Shown: in pieces, positions 40,125 to 49,925 of the stretch
How the letters are laid out: each line of letters begins with the position of its first letter
Numbering within the stretch: the stretch's first letter is position 1
Source of the DNA: Staphylococcus haemolyticus
GTDB lineage: Bacteria; Bacillota; Bacilli; Staphylococcales; Staphylococcaceae
Assembly: GCF_006094395.1 (NCBI RefSeq)
Contig: NZ_CP035291.1
Span: 1,612,001-1,676,000 of the forward strand
Length of the DNA: 64,000 bases
Direction: 5' to 3'
Notes under the pieces: generated by a model
The model's input: only the letters and a program-made list of their open reading frames with translations
Database searches by the model: none
Told to the model about the DNA's origin: nothing
Made by a program: the position numbers and the translations under genes

Positions 40125-40925
40125 TTATCTTTCACATGCCCATCCATCTTTATCACGGTCTAACTTAGATTGATAAGCAGGATGTCCTTTTTTAACTCCA
40201 TTGGGATATTTCTTTCTCATCAAAGTACAATTTTTATAATATTCTTTAGATTGCTTTTTTGTTGTTTTTGAAGGTGAGGTCTTTGGTATTGTTGGCTTCA
40301 CAGTAGACTTGGCAGTTGATGTCTGACCCGTCTTGGTTTTAGAGTTCGATGTTGTCGTACTCCAAATATTTAACTTTTCAGCTTGAGCTTTCGATTGACT
40401 CACCTTCAACATCTGTTCGAACGTATTATTAGGTGGATAAATGTATGTTACTCGTGCTAATCCTTGTCTTACAACGGCTTCGTTAACCATTCTACCATCA
40501 GCATAAACATACGCTAAATAACGACCATATTTATCTGTGCGTTGCCCCCTATCAAACTGCACTTGAATAGTACGAGCATTCGCTAACATATTTGTCGTGA
40601 AACGACTAGCTTCTGGACCATATTTTTGAACAGGTTTACGTGGATCTTTAGTTTCAGGTGTATCGATAAGCAACAATCTAAAAGTTAATTTCTTTCCTTT
40701 GTAAAGAAGTTGAACAGTATCTCCGTCGATACCCTTTACAAATTTAACTTTCTCTTTTGTTAATACATTACTTTGCGCATTAACTATGTGCTGTGGCATT
40801 ACTACTAGTATTGAGGTAAATGCTATTAAAATCGACAAACTTGCAATGGCAACCTTCTTTTTAAAAAGAAATAACATAAGACTTATAGTAATAAGACAAA
40901 TAAATACTAAATAAATGTTCCCCAT
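40125..40925 (-). CDS. Thermonuclease-family protein with membrane N-terminus and C-terminal excalibur-like domain
   Basis: The 266-aa protein has two hydrophobic segments (about residues 4-20 and 25-45) split by KKK, ending in VNAQ, so it is either membrane-anchored or cleaved and secreted. The staphylococcal nuclease domain spans about residues 58-190. All catalytic positions known from S. aureus Nuc are kept: GIDGDTVQL (Asp), [11 protein letters not shown] (Arg, Asp and Glu) and [10 protein letters not shown] (Arg), so it should be an active Ca2+-dependent nuclease. A Ser/Thr/Lys-rich linker (190-230) leads to a C-terminal excalibur-like motif, [13 protein letters not shown] to [11 protein letters not shown]. 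It is flanked by terminators and starts with TAGGAGA, so it is its own transcription unit between recG and fakA. S. aureus Nuc lacks this C-terminal domain. Confidence 0.88.
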   Translation of the reverse strand: MGNIYLVFICLITISLMLFLFKKKVAIASLSILIAFTSILVVMPQHIVNAQSNVLTKEKVKFVKGIDGDTVQLLYKGKKLTFRLLLIDTPETKDPRKPVQKYGPEASRFTTNMLANARTIQVQFDRGQRTDKYGRYLAYVYADGRMVNEAVVRQGLARVTYIYPPNNTFEQMLKVSQSKAQAEKLNIWSTTTSNSKTKTGQTSTAKSTVKPTIPKTSPSKTTKKQSKEYYKNCTLMRKKYPNGVKKGHPAYQSKLDRDKDGWACER

Positions 40926-41051
40926 AAGTATTCTCCTAATAATTAATATACATATATTTTATACTAAATATCATAAAAAATACTATTAAAATTTTTAATA
41001 TTTTTATCTTTTAAATCATCTATAAGAAAATGAAAGTTTAGCTCCATATGA

Positions 41052-41101
41052 AAAATAGCTATGAAGCATTCTATAGTCATAGATTACTTCATAGCTATTT
41101 T
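41052..41101 (-). terminator. Intrinsic terminator of the yloU-fakA unit
   Basis: The arms 41052-41066 and 41087-41101 form a perfect 15-bp stem beginning ten bases after the fakA stop, with TTTT closing it on the minus strand. A small inner stem lies in the loop. Confidence 0.85.
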
Positions 41102-41110
41102 AGAAATTAG

Positions 41111-42769
41111 TTATTCAACTGAGAATAAATATTGATAAATCGGTTGTCCACCATTATGTTCTTCTACTTCAACATCTGGGTATTCACTTTCAACCCATTC
41201 TACTAATTTGTCAGAGATATCATCATTTGCATCCTCACCAGCAATGATAGTTAAAATTTCACTATCTTCATTAAGCATAGATTTAAGCAAACCAGTGACG
41301 GTAACAAATTCATCATCATTGCTTGTAACAATTTTGCTTTCTGACAATCCCATGAATTCGCCTTTTTTAATTTCTACACCATCAATTTTAGTGTCACGAA
41401 CAGCAAATGTTACTGAACCAGATTTCACTGATTCTAATGCTGTTGTCATATGAGAGTGATTATCTTCAAGTGATGATGAAGGATCGTATTGGAACAATGC
41501 CGCAATACCTTTTGGAATAGATGTTGTAGGAATTACAACTGTATCTGCTTCAACTAAAGTTGCTGCTTGATCACTCGACATTCTTATATTTTTATTATTT
41601 GGTAGAATAATGGCACGTTTACATTGAGATTGCTCAATTACTTTCACAATATCTTCTGTTGAAGGATTCATTGTTTGGCCACCACTTATGATATGTGTCG
41701 CACCCATAGATGTAAATAATTCAGAAATACCATCACCCATTGAAATCGCGATAATGGCAGTCTCAACTGTTTTTGATTCTTCTTGCTCATCAGAATGATG
41801 ATTTAGTTTCTCTTTTCTAATCACTTCACGATGTTGTTCACGCATATTTTCAACTTTTAATTTAATAAGTTCACCATACTCTTGACCATAGTTGAACACT
41901 TCACCAGGCGTTTCAGTATGTACGTGCACTTTAACAATTTCATCATCATTAATCACAAGTAAAGAATCACCGAATTGACTCATATCTGTTCTAAATGTTT
42001 GTTCATCAAATGCTCTTTTATCTTTTCCAAAGCGAACCATCATTTCAGTACAATAGCCGTATTTAATATCTTCTGTATTTATTACACCGTGGAAATCATG
42101 TTCTTCATGTACTAATTCTTCTGTGTTTAACTTTTCTTTTTTAGCTTCAATAGTTTGACCTGTCAATCCTTTTAAGAAGCCTTCATACACACATAGTAAG
42201 CCTTTACCACCACTATCTACTACACCAACTTCTTTTAATACGGCAAGTAGATTTGGCGTATTATTTAATGATTTTTCAGCTTCCGCAATTGTATATTCCA
42301 TAACTTCAACGCAGTCATCTGTTTCTTCGGCTTTATTAACCGCAGCTTTTGCAGCATCTTTAGCAACAGTTAAGATCGTACCTTCAACCGGTTTCATCAC
42401 TGCTTTATAAGCTGTATCAACTCCCGCTTGAAAACTACTTGCAAGTTGTTGCGCATTTATTTCATTTTCAGTTTCGATATTTTTACAGAAACCTCTAAAT
42501 AATTGAGATAGAATAACACCTGAGTTGCCACGAGCACCCATAAGTAATCCTTTAGAGAATGTCTTCCCTAATTCACCAATGCTTTGAGATAAATTGTTTT
42601 CAACTTCTTCACGTCCAGAAGTAATTGTAAGATTCATATTAGTTCCTGTGTCGCCATCTGGCACAGGGTATACATTTAAAGAATCCACTAAATCTGCATT
42701 ATTAGATAAATTTTGTGCCCCTTGTATTATCATGTCGGCAAATAATTTACCATTAATTTTGCTAATCAT
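41111..42769 (-). CDS. fakA: Fatty acid kinase ATP-binding subunit FakA
   Basis: FakA phosphorylates fatty acids bound to FakB; the acyl-phosphate feeds PlsY or PlsX, and FakA affects virulence-factor expression in S. aureus. The 552-aa protein has an N-terminal DhaL-type kinase domain with [16 protein letters not shown] near residue 33 (metal-binding Asp residues) and [13 protein letters not shown] near residue 78, then a middle domain and a C-terminal domain with [13 protein letters not shown] near residue 357 and [11 protein letters not shown]. The ATG at 42769 has an AGGAGG site. It follows the Asp23-like gene by 20 bases. The FakB partners are outside the window. Confidence 0.95.
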   Translation of the reverse strand: MISKINGKLFADMIIQGAQNLSNNADLVDSLNVYPVPDGDTGTNMNLTITSGREEVENNLSQSIGELGKTFSKGLLMGARGNSGVILSQLFRGFCKNIETENEINAQQLASSFQAGVDTAYKAVMKPVEGTILTVAKDAAKAAVNKAEETDDCVEVMEYTIAEAEKSLNNTPNLLAVLKEVGVVDSGGKGLLCVYEGFLKGLTGQTIEAKKEKLNTEELVHEEHDFHGVINTEDIKYGYCTEMMVRFGKDKRAFDEQTFRTDMSQFGDSLLVINDDEIVKVHVHTETPGEVFNYGQEYGELIKLKVENMREQHREVIRKEKLNHHSDEQEESKTVETAIIAISMGDGISELFTSMGATHIISGGQTMNPSTEDIVKVIEQSQCKRAIILPNNKNIRMSSDQAATLVEADTVVIPTTSIPKGIAALFQYDPSSSLEDNHSHMTTALESVKSGSVTFAVRDTKIDGVEIKKGEFMGLSESKIVTSNDDEFVTVTGLLKSMLNEDSEILTIIAGEDANDDISDKLVEWVESEYPDVEVEEHNGGQPIYQYLFSVE

Positions 42770-42789
42770 CCTGCTAAGTCCTCCTATAC

Positions 42790-43158
42790 CTACTTGCCCT
42801 TATTATTAAGTCTTACACCTTGTACAAATATATTAATTGAATTCACTTTAACATTTAGTGAGTTTTCAAGTGTATATTTTACTGATGATTGTACGTTGTT
42901 TGCTACTTCTGAAATTTTTACACCATAGCTTACAATAATATACATATCTATATCAATGACACCATTGTTTTCTTTTACTTCAATGCCTCTAGCATAATTT
43001 TCATGTCCTAAAATTTCGGCAATGCCATCTCTAACTTGTTGTCTAGATGCCATACCTACAATACCATAGCTTTCAACAGCTTTGCTGCCTACTACTGAAG
43101 CAATGACTTCATTTGAGATATCGATTTTACCATAATCATTTGAGATTTCTATTGTCAT
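42790..43158 (-). CDS. Asp23/Gls24-family protein (YloU-like)
   Basis: The 122-aa protein belongs to the Asp23/Gls24 (DUF322) family of envelope-stress proteins. It starts [36 protein letters not shown], and has [17 protein letters not shown] near residue 66. It has no signal peptide or membrane segment. The ATG at 43158 has an AGGAGGA site. It precedes fakA and diverges from rpmB, the arrangement of rpmB-yloU-yloV in B. subtilis. Its biochemical role is not known. Confidence 0.9.
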   Translation of the reverse strand: MTIEISNDYGKIDISNEVIASVVGSKAVESYGIVGMASRQQVRDGIAEILGHENYARGIEVKENNGVIDIDMYIIVSYGVKISEVANNVQSSVKYTLENSLNVKVNSINIFVQGVRLNNKGK

Positions 43159-43357
43159 CTTTATATTCCTCCTGAAATTTGTTTAAAAATGACGAAACTA
43201 TAAAAATTTACAATTAAATTCATAAAAGAAAATAACCGATTCTTCCATAAATAAGTCTTAATAACTTAATTAAATATATTACATAACTCCTCAGCTTACA
43301 ATTATACCATAAATTATAAATTTCAAAACATTTTTAAAGAAAACGACTTTAATTTCA

Positions 43358-43386
43358 TTGCTTTAAAATTTCATATATGGTATCTT
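43358..43386 (+). promoter_or_regulatory. SigA-type promoter of rpmB
   Basis: TTGCTT (43358-43363) and TATCTT (43381-43386) are separated by 17 bases and lie about 55 bases upstream of the rpmB start. Confidence 0.6.
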
Positions 43387-43440
43387 ATTTAAGTATATAA
43401 GTAGTCAAGTGTATTTATATTTATTAAAGGAGGTACTTTG

Positions 43441-43629
43441 ATGGGTAAACAATGTTACGTAACAGGTCGTAAAGCATCGACTGGTAATAATCGTTCACAC
43501 GCTTTAAATGCGAATAAACGCAGATTTAATGCTAACCTTCAAAAAGTTAGAATTTTAGTTGACGGAAAACCTAAAAAAGTTTGGGTTTCTGCTCGTGCTT
43601 TAAAATCTGGTAAAGTTACTAGAGTTTAA
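43441..43629 (+). CDS. rpmB: 50S ribosomal protein L28
   Basis: L28 is a small basic protein of the large subunit. From the ATG at 43441 (AAAGGAGGT upstream) it is 62 aa, [17 protein letters not shown] and [28 protein letters not shown] being standard. It has a single Cys and no CxxC pairs, so it is the zinc-free form. It is monocistronic, with a promoter and a strong terminator, and is divergent from the yloU-fakA genes. Confidence 0.98.
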   Translation: MGKQCYVTGRKASTGNNRSHALNANKRRFNANLQKVRILVDGKPKKVWVSARALKSGKVTRV

Positions 43630-43646
43630 TAAATATAATGCACTAA

Positions 43647-43677
43647 AAAATGCCTTCATATGTGGTGAAGGCATTTT
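43647..43677. terminator. Terminator between convergent rpmB and thiN
   Basis: AAAATGCCTTCA (43647-43658) pairs with TGAAGGCATTTT (43666-43677) over 12 bp, with eight T residues on the plus strand and A/T-rich sequence on the other, so it serves rpmB and probably the thiN end too. Confidence 0.9.
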
Positions 43678-43689
43678 TTTTGCTTAATT

Positions 43690-44331
43690 TTAATTTGCAT
43701 CTCTACTTCTAATTTGTAAGACTTGTCCATCATGTACTTCGATTTGTGCAACTTTCTCTTTAACCTCATTCGATAATGTAAGTGTAGATCCTTTTTCAAG
43801 AGGTTGATTATTTAAATTGTATTTAAATCCATTTAATGATAAAGCAACTACTTCATTAACTGGAATAAATGAAACATATGGATAACTTTGTAATTTGTGA
43901 ATTTCGTGAATGCCTTGTTTCAATAACTTAATTTCATTTTGTAGATCTTCAACAATAATTATGATGTTTTGCTCTATATATTTGGGCTTTTGTAGTATTT
44001 GTAAAACACCCATAAAATGATCTAATCTACCACCTGTTGCGCCATATATATGTATTTCTGTAAATCCTCTATTTACAGCTTCCTCTACACCTAATGCCAA
44101 ATCAGTATCATCTTTTTCAGCCTTAACTGGTTTGATATTTAATTCGTGTTTTAATTGAAGACGTTCTTCCTCTGAAACTGAATCGAAATCTCCAACTGAA
44201 AAAACTGGATTAATAGAATGATTGATAAGAATAAGTGCACCTCTATCAATCCCGCCCCAGTGGTCTTGTTTCAATGTGGCTAAAACATCTGATGGCAAAT
44301 GACGATCACTACATAATAAATTGATTCGCAT
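43690..44331 (-). CDS. thiN: Thiamine pyrophosphokinase
   Basis: ThiN converts thiamine plus ATP to thiamine diphosphate. The 213-aa protein has GGIDRGALILINHSINPVFSVGDFDSVSEEE near residues 26-56, the DDTDLALGVEEA block with metal-binding Asp residues near 78, and IYGATGGRLDHFMGVL near 98. The start lies seven bases after rpe and has only a weak AAAGGCTG site, so it may rely on coupling. It ends the def-to-thiN series. Confidence 0.95.
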   Translation of the reverse strand: MRINLLCSDRHLPSDVLATLKQDHWGGIDRGALILINHSINPVFSVGDFDSVSEEERLQLKHELNIKPVKAEKDDTDLALGVEEAVNRGFTEIHIYGATGGRLDHFMGVLQILQKPKYIEQNIIIIVEDLQNEIKLLKQGIHEIHKLQSYPYVSFIPVNEVVALSLNGFKYNLNNQPLEKGSTLTLSNEVKEKVAQIEVHDGQVLQIRSRDAN

Positions 44332-44338
44332 AATTATA

Positions 44339-44983
44339 TCAGCCTTTCAATAATTGTGTTACCTTACCATAATCTTCCTGTTTAAAGAAATAAGAACCAG
44401 TAACAAACATATCTGCCCCATTATCAACACATATTTTAATAGTTTCATTGTTGATACCACCATCAACTTCGATATTAAAATTTAAATTTAATGATTGTCT
44501 TAAATCTCTTAAAATTTTCACTTTTGCTGCACATGCTTCTATAAATGATTGACCACCAAATCCTGGATTCACAGTCATAACAAGTACATAATCAACAATT
44601 TCAAGTACAGGTAATAATGACTCAACTGGTGTACCAGGATTAATTACAACGCCAGCTTTCTTTCCGGCATTTTTTATCATTTGTAATGCTCTATGAATAT
44701 GCTGTGTAGCCTCAACATGTACTGATATCATGTCAGCACCGTGTTCAGCAAAGGTATTAATATATTGTTCAGGTTGTTCAATCATTAAGTGAACATCAAT
44801 CGGTAATTGAGTAGCTGCTCTAACTGAATCAAGAATAGGAATACCAATAGAAATATTAGGTACAAATTGACCATCCATTACATCAAAGTGCAGACCATCA
44901 ATTTGTGCTTCTTCTAAAGCTTTAATTTCATTCTCTAAATTTAAAAAATCGGCTGATAAAAGTGATGGGTAGATTTTCTTCAT
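44339..44983 (-). CDS. rpe: Ribulose-phosphate 3-epimerase
   Basis: Rpe interconverts ribulose 5-phosphate and xylulose 5-phosphate in the pentose phosphate pathway. The 214-aa TIM barrel has YPSLLSADFLNLENEI, DGLHFDVMDGQFVPNISIG near residue 29 (catalytic Asp and metal ligands), MTVNPGFGGQSF near residue 135 and EVDGGINNETI near residue 171. The start overlaps the rsgA stop by one base (TAATG). Confidence 0.97.
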   Translation of the reverse strand: MKKIYPSLLSADFLNLENEIKALEEAQIDGLHFDVMDGQFVPNISIGIPILDSVRAATQLPIDVHLMIEQPEQYINTFAEHGADMISVHVEATQHIHRALQMIKNAGKKAGVVINPGTPVESLLPVLEIVDYVLVMTVNPGFGGQSFIEACAAKVKILRDLRQSLNLNFNIEVDGGINNETIKICVDNGADMFVTGSYFFKQEDYGKVTQLLKG

Positions 44984-45858
44984 TAATATCTGACCTTTCT
45001 ATTTGAGATTTCATTATATAATTGAATATAGTGATCATAGCGAAATTGTGCTAAATAACCATTTTCCAATTGCTGTTTGACATGACACTTTGGTTCCTTA
45101 ATGTGGTTACAATTTCTAAATTTACATTCCTCACCAAAGCGATTCATTTCTATAAAATAATGCTTCAATTCATCTTTATCAATATGACCGAAATCTAGCG
45201 CACTAAATCCAGGTGTATCCGCGATAAAACCAGATTCTCTTTCAAACAACTCTACATGTCTAGTTGTATGTTTACCACGATTAAGTGATTTAGAGATATG
45301 ATTAGTTTCTAAATTTAGTTCTGGTTTAAACGCATTGATAAACGTCGATTTACCTACACCTGATTGACCACTTAATACAATGAGCCCTTTAGGCCATGTT
45401 GCCACAACTTCTTGTTGACTCGTATGCTTGCCTACAAATTGCGTATTGTAACCAATTTCTTCATAAATTTTTAACCAAGCATTAATTTGTTCAATTTCAT
45501 TTTCAGAGGCTAAATCCTTTTTAGTCACTAGAATACTCGGTTCTAAATCATACGAATGCGCAATAACCAAGAAGCGATCTAACAATTGCGTTGAAAAATC
45601 TGGTTCTACAGCGCTCATCACGATGATTAAGCCATCAATATTACTAACTGGTGGTCGTTTCAATTCATTATGACGCTCATGAACGTGATGAATATAGCCT
45701 TCACTTGTGTTTTGGATTTCAAAATCAACAATATCCCCCACAATTGGTGAAAATTTCTTCTTTCTGAAAAGACCGCGTGGTTTAGTATCATATAAAGTTC
45801 CATCAACATCTACTTGATAGACACCACTAATTAGTTTGATAATTCGTCCAGTTTCCAA
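44983..45858 (-). CDS. rsgA: Small ribosomal subunit biogenesis GTPase RsgA
   Basis: RsgA is a late 30S-assembly GTPase and, in S. aureus, a (p)ppGpp target. At 291 aa it has an N-terminal OB fold, a circularly permuted GTPase domain with G4 VTKKDL before G1 [14 protein letters not shown] near residue 163, and a C-terminal zinc-binding region with [19 protein letters not shown]. The start is a TTG at 45858 preceded by AAGAGGTG. It lies between pknB and rpe. Confidence 0.96.
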   Translation of the reverse strand: METGRIIKLISGVYQVDVDGTLYDTKPRGLFRKKKFSPIVGDIVDFEIQNTSEGYIHHVHERHNELKRPPVSNIDGLIIVMSAVEPDFSTQLLDRFLVIAHSYDLEPSILVTKKDLASENEIEQINAWLKIYEEIGYNTQFVGKHTSQQEVVATWPKGLIVLSGQSGVGKSTFINAFKPELNLETNHISKSLNRGKHTTRHVELFERESGFIADTPGFSALDFGHIDKDELKHYFIEMNRFGEECKFRNCNHIKEPKCHVKQQLENGYLAQFRYDHYIQLYNEISNRKVRY

Positions 45859-46008
45859 AATGACACCTCTTAATCATTATTTATATTAAATTATTATAGC
45901 AAATGCTTGAAGATTATTATATGCAGAAGTGAATTGAAGAAATAATTTATCATTATATATTTATTTTTAGTTTACATAACAATTTTATGGTATGTTTTTT
46001 TACTAAGA

Positions 46009-46052
46009 AACCCTTTTAGCGAATGTGCATTATTCCATTCACTAAAAGGGTT
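46009..46052 (-). terminator. Hairpin after pknB, probable terminator
   Basis: The arms 46009-46025 and 46036-46052 form a 17-bp stem with one G-U pair, just past the pknB stop. The T run after it on the minus strand is short (TTTCTT), so read-through to rsgA may be appreciable. Confidence 0.65.
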
Positions 46053-46056
46053 AAAT

Positions 46057-48084
46057 TTAATATTCTATATCTTTATCTGCAATTACATCGCCATCAACTC
46101 TGATCGTATAGCCCGCGTCTGAGCCTTGCTCAATTTTAAGCGGAATCGTTATCGTTTTGTCATCTTTTATACTAAACGTTTGGCTAGCAGATGTGCCACT
46201 ATTGTCCTTATCTCTAATGTAAACTTGAACTTTTTGACTTTCGTCATCTCCCGTATATGGGATGTGATATGTTTCTGTATAATTCTTAACTTTTTGTGTA
46301 TCATCAGACTTGTCTTCACTAGAAGATTTAGATTTCTCTGAATCTTTGTCTTCATCTTTTGAAGATGTTTTTCCTTTTGAAACAATGAATTGAACTGTAC
46401 TTCCCTCTTCAACCTCTGTATTTTTAGGGCTTTGTGAAATAATATTATCTTTTTTAACATTATTACTTGATTCTGTCGTCATTTGTACTTTCAGACCATT
46501 TTTTTCAAGTTCTTTCTTTGCAGTTTGATAATTTTTATTTTCATAATTTTTAACATATACCTTTTTAACACCTAATGATTCGGTTAAAGTAATTTGATGA
46601 TCGTTTATGCGAACATAACTATCAGGATTAACACTTTGCTTAGCTATAGCACCTTTAGGTACTTGATTATTATATTCTTGATTGACTGTCACATGATCAA
46701 GTTTAGATTGTTTCAATTTATCTAATGCATCTACTTTTTTCATGCCTATAACATTAGGCATTTTAGCACGTTCAGGCCCTTTTGAAAGCACAATATCTAC
46801 TTTTTCATGCTGATTAACTCTTTCACCTTGTTTTGGTTTAGTCTTTATTATTTTATTTTCCGGATAATCATCACTGTAATCTCTAGAGATATTACCAATT
46901 TCTAAATGAGATTGTCGCAGTATTTTTTCCGCTTCTTTTTCAGTTTTACCTTTAAGATCAGGCACTTCCGCATATTTACTACCAAACATGCCCATCGCTA
47001 TAAAACCAAATAAACTTGCGACTAATAAAAGTAAAATAAGCGCAATAGCGAATTTCTTCTTTTTTGAACGTTTTTTCTTAGGTGGTTCATAGATTTGTGC
47101 TTCGCTCGTTTGAAAATGATGCTCATTAACAATCGGTATTTGCATCGTTTGTGCAATTTGTTTTTGTTCATTTTCTTCTTTTATTTTACTTTTAATATCT
47201 TGTCTATCAATCGATACCGTATTAGTCTCATCTTCTTCAATAGAATGCTTCTTTTCATTAGCACGACTAGACACAAGCACACTACTTAAATCTTCTTTCA
47301 TATCTTTAACACTTTGATAGCGATCAGAGGCTTTCTTCTCCGTTGCTCTAAGTACGACATTACTTAGTGATTGAGGTATTTCAGATCTTAACTCCGTTAC
47401 GTTTGGAATTGAATCTTGAATATGTTTTATTGCGATACTAACGGCTGTCTCACCATTAAAAGGCGGTTCACCAACTAACATTTCGTAAAGAACGATACCG
47501 ATGGAATAGATATCAGTTGCTTCATTCGTAGTTTCACCTTTAGCTTGTTCTGGTGAAAGATACTGAACTGTTCCTAATACATGATTCGTCTGTGTCATAG
47601 ATGTTTCACTTAACGCCTTTGCAATTCCAAAGTCAAAGATTTTTAGTGTTTTGTTCTTATCAATTAAAATGTTCTGAGGTTTTATATCTCTATGTATGAT
47701 AAGTTTTTCATGCGCTTGTGCCACACCTTTTAAAATCTGATTCGTGAAATCAATGGCTGTATCTACACTTAAAGGTCCATGGCTATGTATATATTCTGAT
47801 AAAGTAGGTCCATCTATATATTCCATAATTAGAAAGAAGCACTCTTCATCTTCTTGAACATCATATACTTCAACAATGTTTTCATGTGAAAGTTGTGTCG
47901 CATTGTTAACTTCTCGTTCGAAACGCTTCATCGTTTCTTCTTTTTCATTCTGAGGAATAGAGATTGCTTTAATCGCTACTTCACGATTTAAAATGGTATC
48001 TTCTGCTAAGTAAACGGTACTCATACCCCCGCCACCAAGCTTATCTACTATTTTGTAACGTTCACTAACTATCTTTCCAATCAT
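46057..48084 (-). CDS. pknB: Serine/threonine protein kinase with PASTA repeats
   Basis: PknB (Stk1/PrkC) senses cell-wall fragments and phosphorylates targets in wall metabolism and virulence. The 675-aa protein has an N-terminal kinase domain (residues 1-265) with the GGGGMSTVYLAED glycine loop, VAIKAI lysine, HRDIKPQNILID near residue 131, DFG and PEQAKGE. A juxtamembrane region leads to one membrane helix near residue 345 (FAIALILLLLVASLFGFIAM), then three PASTA repeats (about 370-435, 437-503 and 505-570), a Ser/Asp/Lys linker and a C-terminal domain of about 80 residues. The start overlaps the stp1 stop by four bases (ATGA), so kinase and phosphatase are coupled. Confidence 0.97.
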   Translation of the reverse strand: MIGKIVSERYKIVDKLGGGGMSTVYLAEDTILNREVAIKAISIPQNEKEETMKRFEREVNNATQLSHENIVEVYDVQEDEECFFLIMEYIDGPTLSEYIHSHGPLSVDTAIDFTNQILKGVAQAHEKLIIHRDIKPQNILIDKNKTLKIFDFGIAKALSETSMTQTNHVLGTVQYLSPEQAKGETTNEATDIYSIGIVLYEMLVGEPPFNGETAVSIAIKHIQDSIPNVTELRSEIPQSLSNVVLRATEKKASDRYQSVKDMKEDLSSVLVSSRANEKKHSIEEDETNTVSIDRQDIKSKIKEENEQKQIAQTMQIPIVNEHHFQTSEAQIYEPPKKKRSKKKKFAIALILLLLVASLFGFIAMGMFGSKYAEVPDLKGKTEKEAEKILRQSHLEIGNISRDYSDDYPENKIIKTKPKQGERVNQHEKVDIVLSKGPERAKMPNVIGMKKVDALDKLKQSKLDHVTVNQEYNNQVPKGAIAKQSVNPDSYVRINDHQITLTESLGVKKVYVKNYENKNYQTAKKELEKNGLKVQMTTESSNNVKKDNIISQSPKNTEVEEGSTVQFIVSKGKTSSKDEDKDSEKSKSSSEDKSDDTQKVKNYTETYHIPYTGDDESQKVQVYIRDKDNSGTSASQTFSIKDDKTITIPLKIEQGSDAGYTIRVDGDVIADKDIEY

Positions 48085-48824
48085 AGACGATCACCTTCAA
48101 TAGCTGCTATTAAGACACTGATGTTATCTTTTGAATCATGATTTAATGCTAATTGAATTAGTTGCTCCCCATGTTCTTCTAATGATAATGATTCATTAAA
48201 AGACTCATGAATACTTTCACCTCTGACATAGTCCGTTAAACCATCAGAATTTAACATTATAAAGTCATAATGATTAAATCGTTTTGTAAATATATCTGGA
48301 CTCACTCGTTTATCTGTCCCCATTACTTTAGTAATAATATTACGTTGCGGGTGTGTAAAAGCTTCTTCTTCAGTTATTTGACCTGTCATCACTAAGTGAT
48401 TTACAAACGAATGATCGTAAGTAATTTGTTCAATTTCTCTAGAGTTAATTAGATAGGCTCTAGAATCCCCTATATTGGCCACTACCAATTGTTTATCGAA
48501 TACAAGGGCACAAACGCATGTTGTACCCATACCTTTGTATTCTTCATTAGTTTGAGCATATTCAAATAGTTCACGATTAATCTCTTTTAAATTAAAACGC
48601 AACCAAGTTTCGGCTTGTTCATACTCTATAAAATTCTCATCTTCAAAACGTTTTTGAAGTTCATAAGTAACAAACTGACTTGCAATTTCCCCCGCTTTAT
48701 GACCACCCATACCATCACATAATACTAATAACTGTTGTTGGGTTTGGTTATAAAAAATACCTCCTGCATCTTCATTTTTATTTCTATGTTGTCCAGTATC
48801 TGTGAAAAATTGTGCGTTTAGCAT
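48081..48824 (-). CDS. stp1: PP2C-family serine/threonine phosphatase Stp1
   Basis: Stp1 reverses PknB phosphorylation. From the ATG at 48824 (CGAGGTAA upstream) it is 247 aa. Metal-binding PP2C motifs are visible: DTGQHRNKNEDAGG near residue 8, VLCDGMGGHKAGEIAS near residue 34, ANIGDSRAYLI near residue 115 and LNSDGLTDYV near residue 190. The reading frame extends 17 codons upstream into rlmN without a better start. It begins five bases after the rlmN stop and is coupled to pknB. Confidence 0.96.
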   Translation of the reverse strand: MLNAQFFTDTGQHRNKNEDAGGIFYNQTQQQLLVLCDGMGGHKAGEIASQFVTYELQKRFEDENFIEYEQAETWLRFNLKEINRELFEYAQTNEEYKGMGTTCVCALVFDKQLVVANIGDSRAYLINSREIEQITYDHSFVNHLVMTGQITEEEAFTHPQRNIITKVMGTDKRVSPDIFTKRFNHYDFIMLNSDGLTDYVRGESIHESFNESLSLEEHGEQLIQLALNHDSKDNISVLIAAIEGDRL

Positions 48825-48829
48825 TGTGA

Positions 48830-49924
48830 TTACCTCGTTTCTACTTGTCGTTCCTTCGCTCTTAATTGTCCACATGCTGCGTCAATATCTGATCCTTGTT
48901 CTCTTCTAATTGTAGCATTAATACCTAATCGTTTTAGTTCTTTTTCAAATTTAAAAATATCGTCTTTAGGTGTTTTGACGTAATTTCGTTCTGGAACATG
49001 ATTAACTGGGATTAAGTTAACATGACAATTCAAATCTTTAATAAGATGCGCTAAATCACGTGCGTGCTCTAGTTGATCATTTACGCCACCGAACAATCCA
49101 TATTCAAATGTCACACGGCGATTTGTTTTTTCTTGATAATATTTGATTGCTTCCATTAATTTATCTACATGATATGCTCTGTTAATCGGCATTAATTTAG
49201 ATCGAATTTCATCCTTAGCTGCATGCAAACTTACGGCAAAGTTAATTTGAATGTCTTCTTCGGCAAAATCATAAATACGTGGAATAATACCTGATGTTGA
49301 AACTGTAATATGGCGTGCACCGATGTTTAAACTGTTGTCATCATTAACTATACGTAAGAAATCCATCATTTCATCATAATTCTCAAAAGGTTCACCAATA
49401 CCCATTATAACAATTTGTGATACACGTTCATCCGTTGCATCTAATGCTTTTTGAACTGTTAAGACTTGTGAAACAATTTCTCCAGCTTCTAAATTACGTT
49501 TTAAGCCTCCTAATGTTGAGGCACAGAATGTACAACCGATACGACAACCAACTTGAGTTGTCACACAAACTGAATTCCCATAGTCATGACGCATTAATAC
49601 GGTTTCAATAGTATAGCCATCTTGTAGTTCAAATAGGAATTTAATTGTTCCATCTTTACTTTCTTGTTTAACAACAGTAGTTAATGTTGTCATTGCAAAA
49701 TTATCTTTTAAAACTTGACGCAAATCTTTGGATAAATTTGTCATGTCATCAATGCTATCTACGCGCTTTTGATATAACCATTCAAATATTTGTTTGGCTC
49801 TAAATTTTTGTTGGCCGTGTTCTACTAACCATTCTTGCATTTCATCATATCTTAATGAGTAAATCGACTGTTTTTCAAAATCAGGCAAGAATTTATTTTT
49901 CTTCTTTTTTTCAGTAGTTATCAT
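48830..49924 (-). CDS. rlmN: 23S rRNA (adenine-2503-C2) methyltransferase RlmN
   Basis: RlmN is a radical-SAM enzyme that methylates A2503 of 23S rRNA and A37 of some tRNAs. At 364 aa it carries the cluster motif [15 protein letters not shown] near residue 120 (CxxxCxxC), [13 protein letters not shown], and the catalytic-Cys region [11 protein letters not shown] near the C-terminus. It begins one base after the rsmB stop. The homologous resistance gene cfr differs in sequence and context, so RlmN is the better call. Confidence 0.96.
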   Translation of the reverse strand: MITTEKKKKNKFLPDFEKQSIYSLRYDEMQEWLVEHGQQKFRAKQIFEWLYQKRVDSIDDMTNLSKDLRQVLKDNFAMTTLTTVVKQESKDGTIKFLFELQDGYTIETVLMRHDYGNSVCVTTQVGCRIGCTFCASTLGGLKRNLEAGEIVSQVLTVQKALDATDERVSQIVIMGIGEPFENYDEMMDFLRIVNDDNSLNIGARHITVSTSGIIPRIYDFAEEDIQINFAVSLHAAKDEIRSKLMPINRAYHVDKLMEAIKYYQEKTNRRVTFEYGLFGGVNDQLEHARDLAHLIKDLNCHVNLIPVNHVPERNYVKTPKDDIFKFEKELKRLGINATIRREQGSDIDAACGQLRAKERQVETR

Positions 49925-49925
49925 C

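Noticed and set aside
46167-46460. Minus-strand 97-codon frame within pknB
   Set aside because: It is an out-of-frame shadow of the PASTA and linker region of pknB.
49417-49611. Reading rlmN as the resistance methyltransferase cfr
   Set aside because: The length, the rsmB-stp1 context and the sequence fit housekeeping RlmN.
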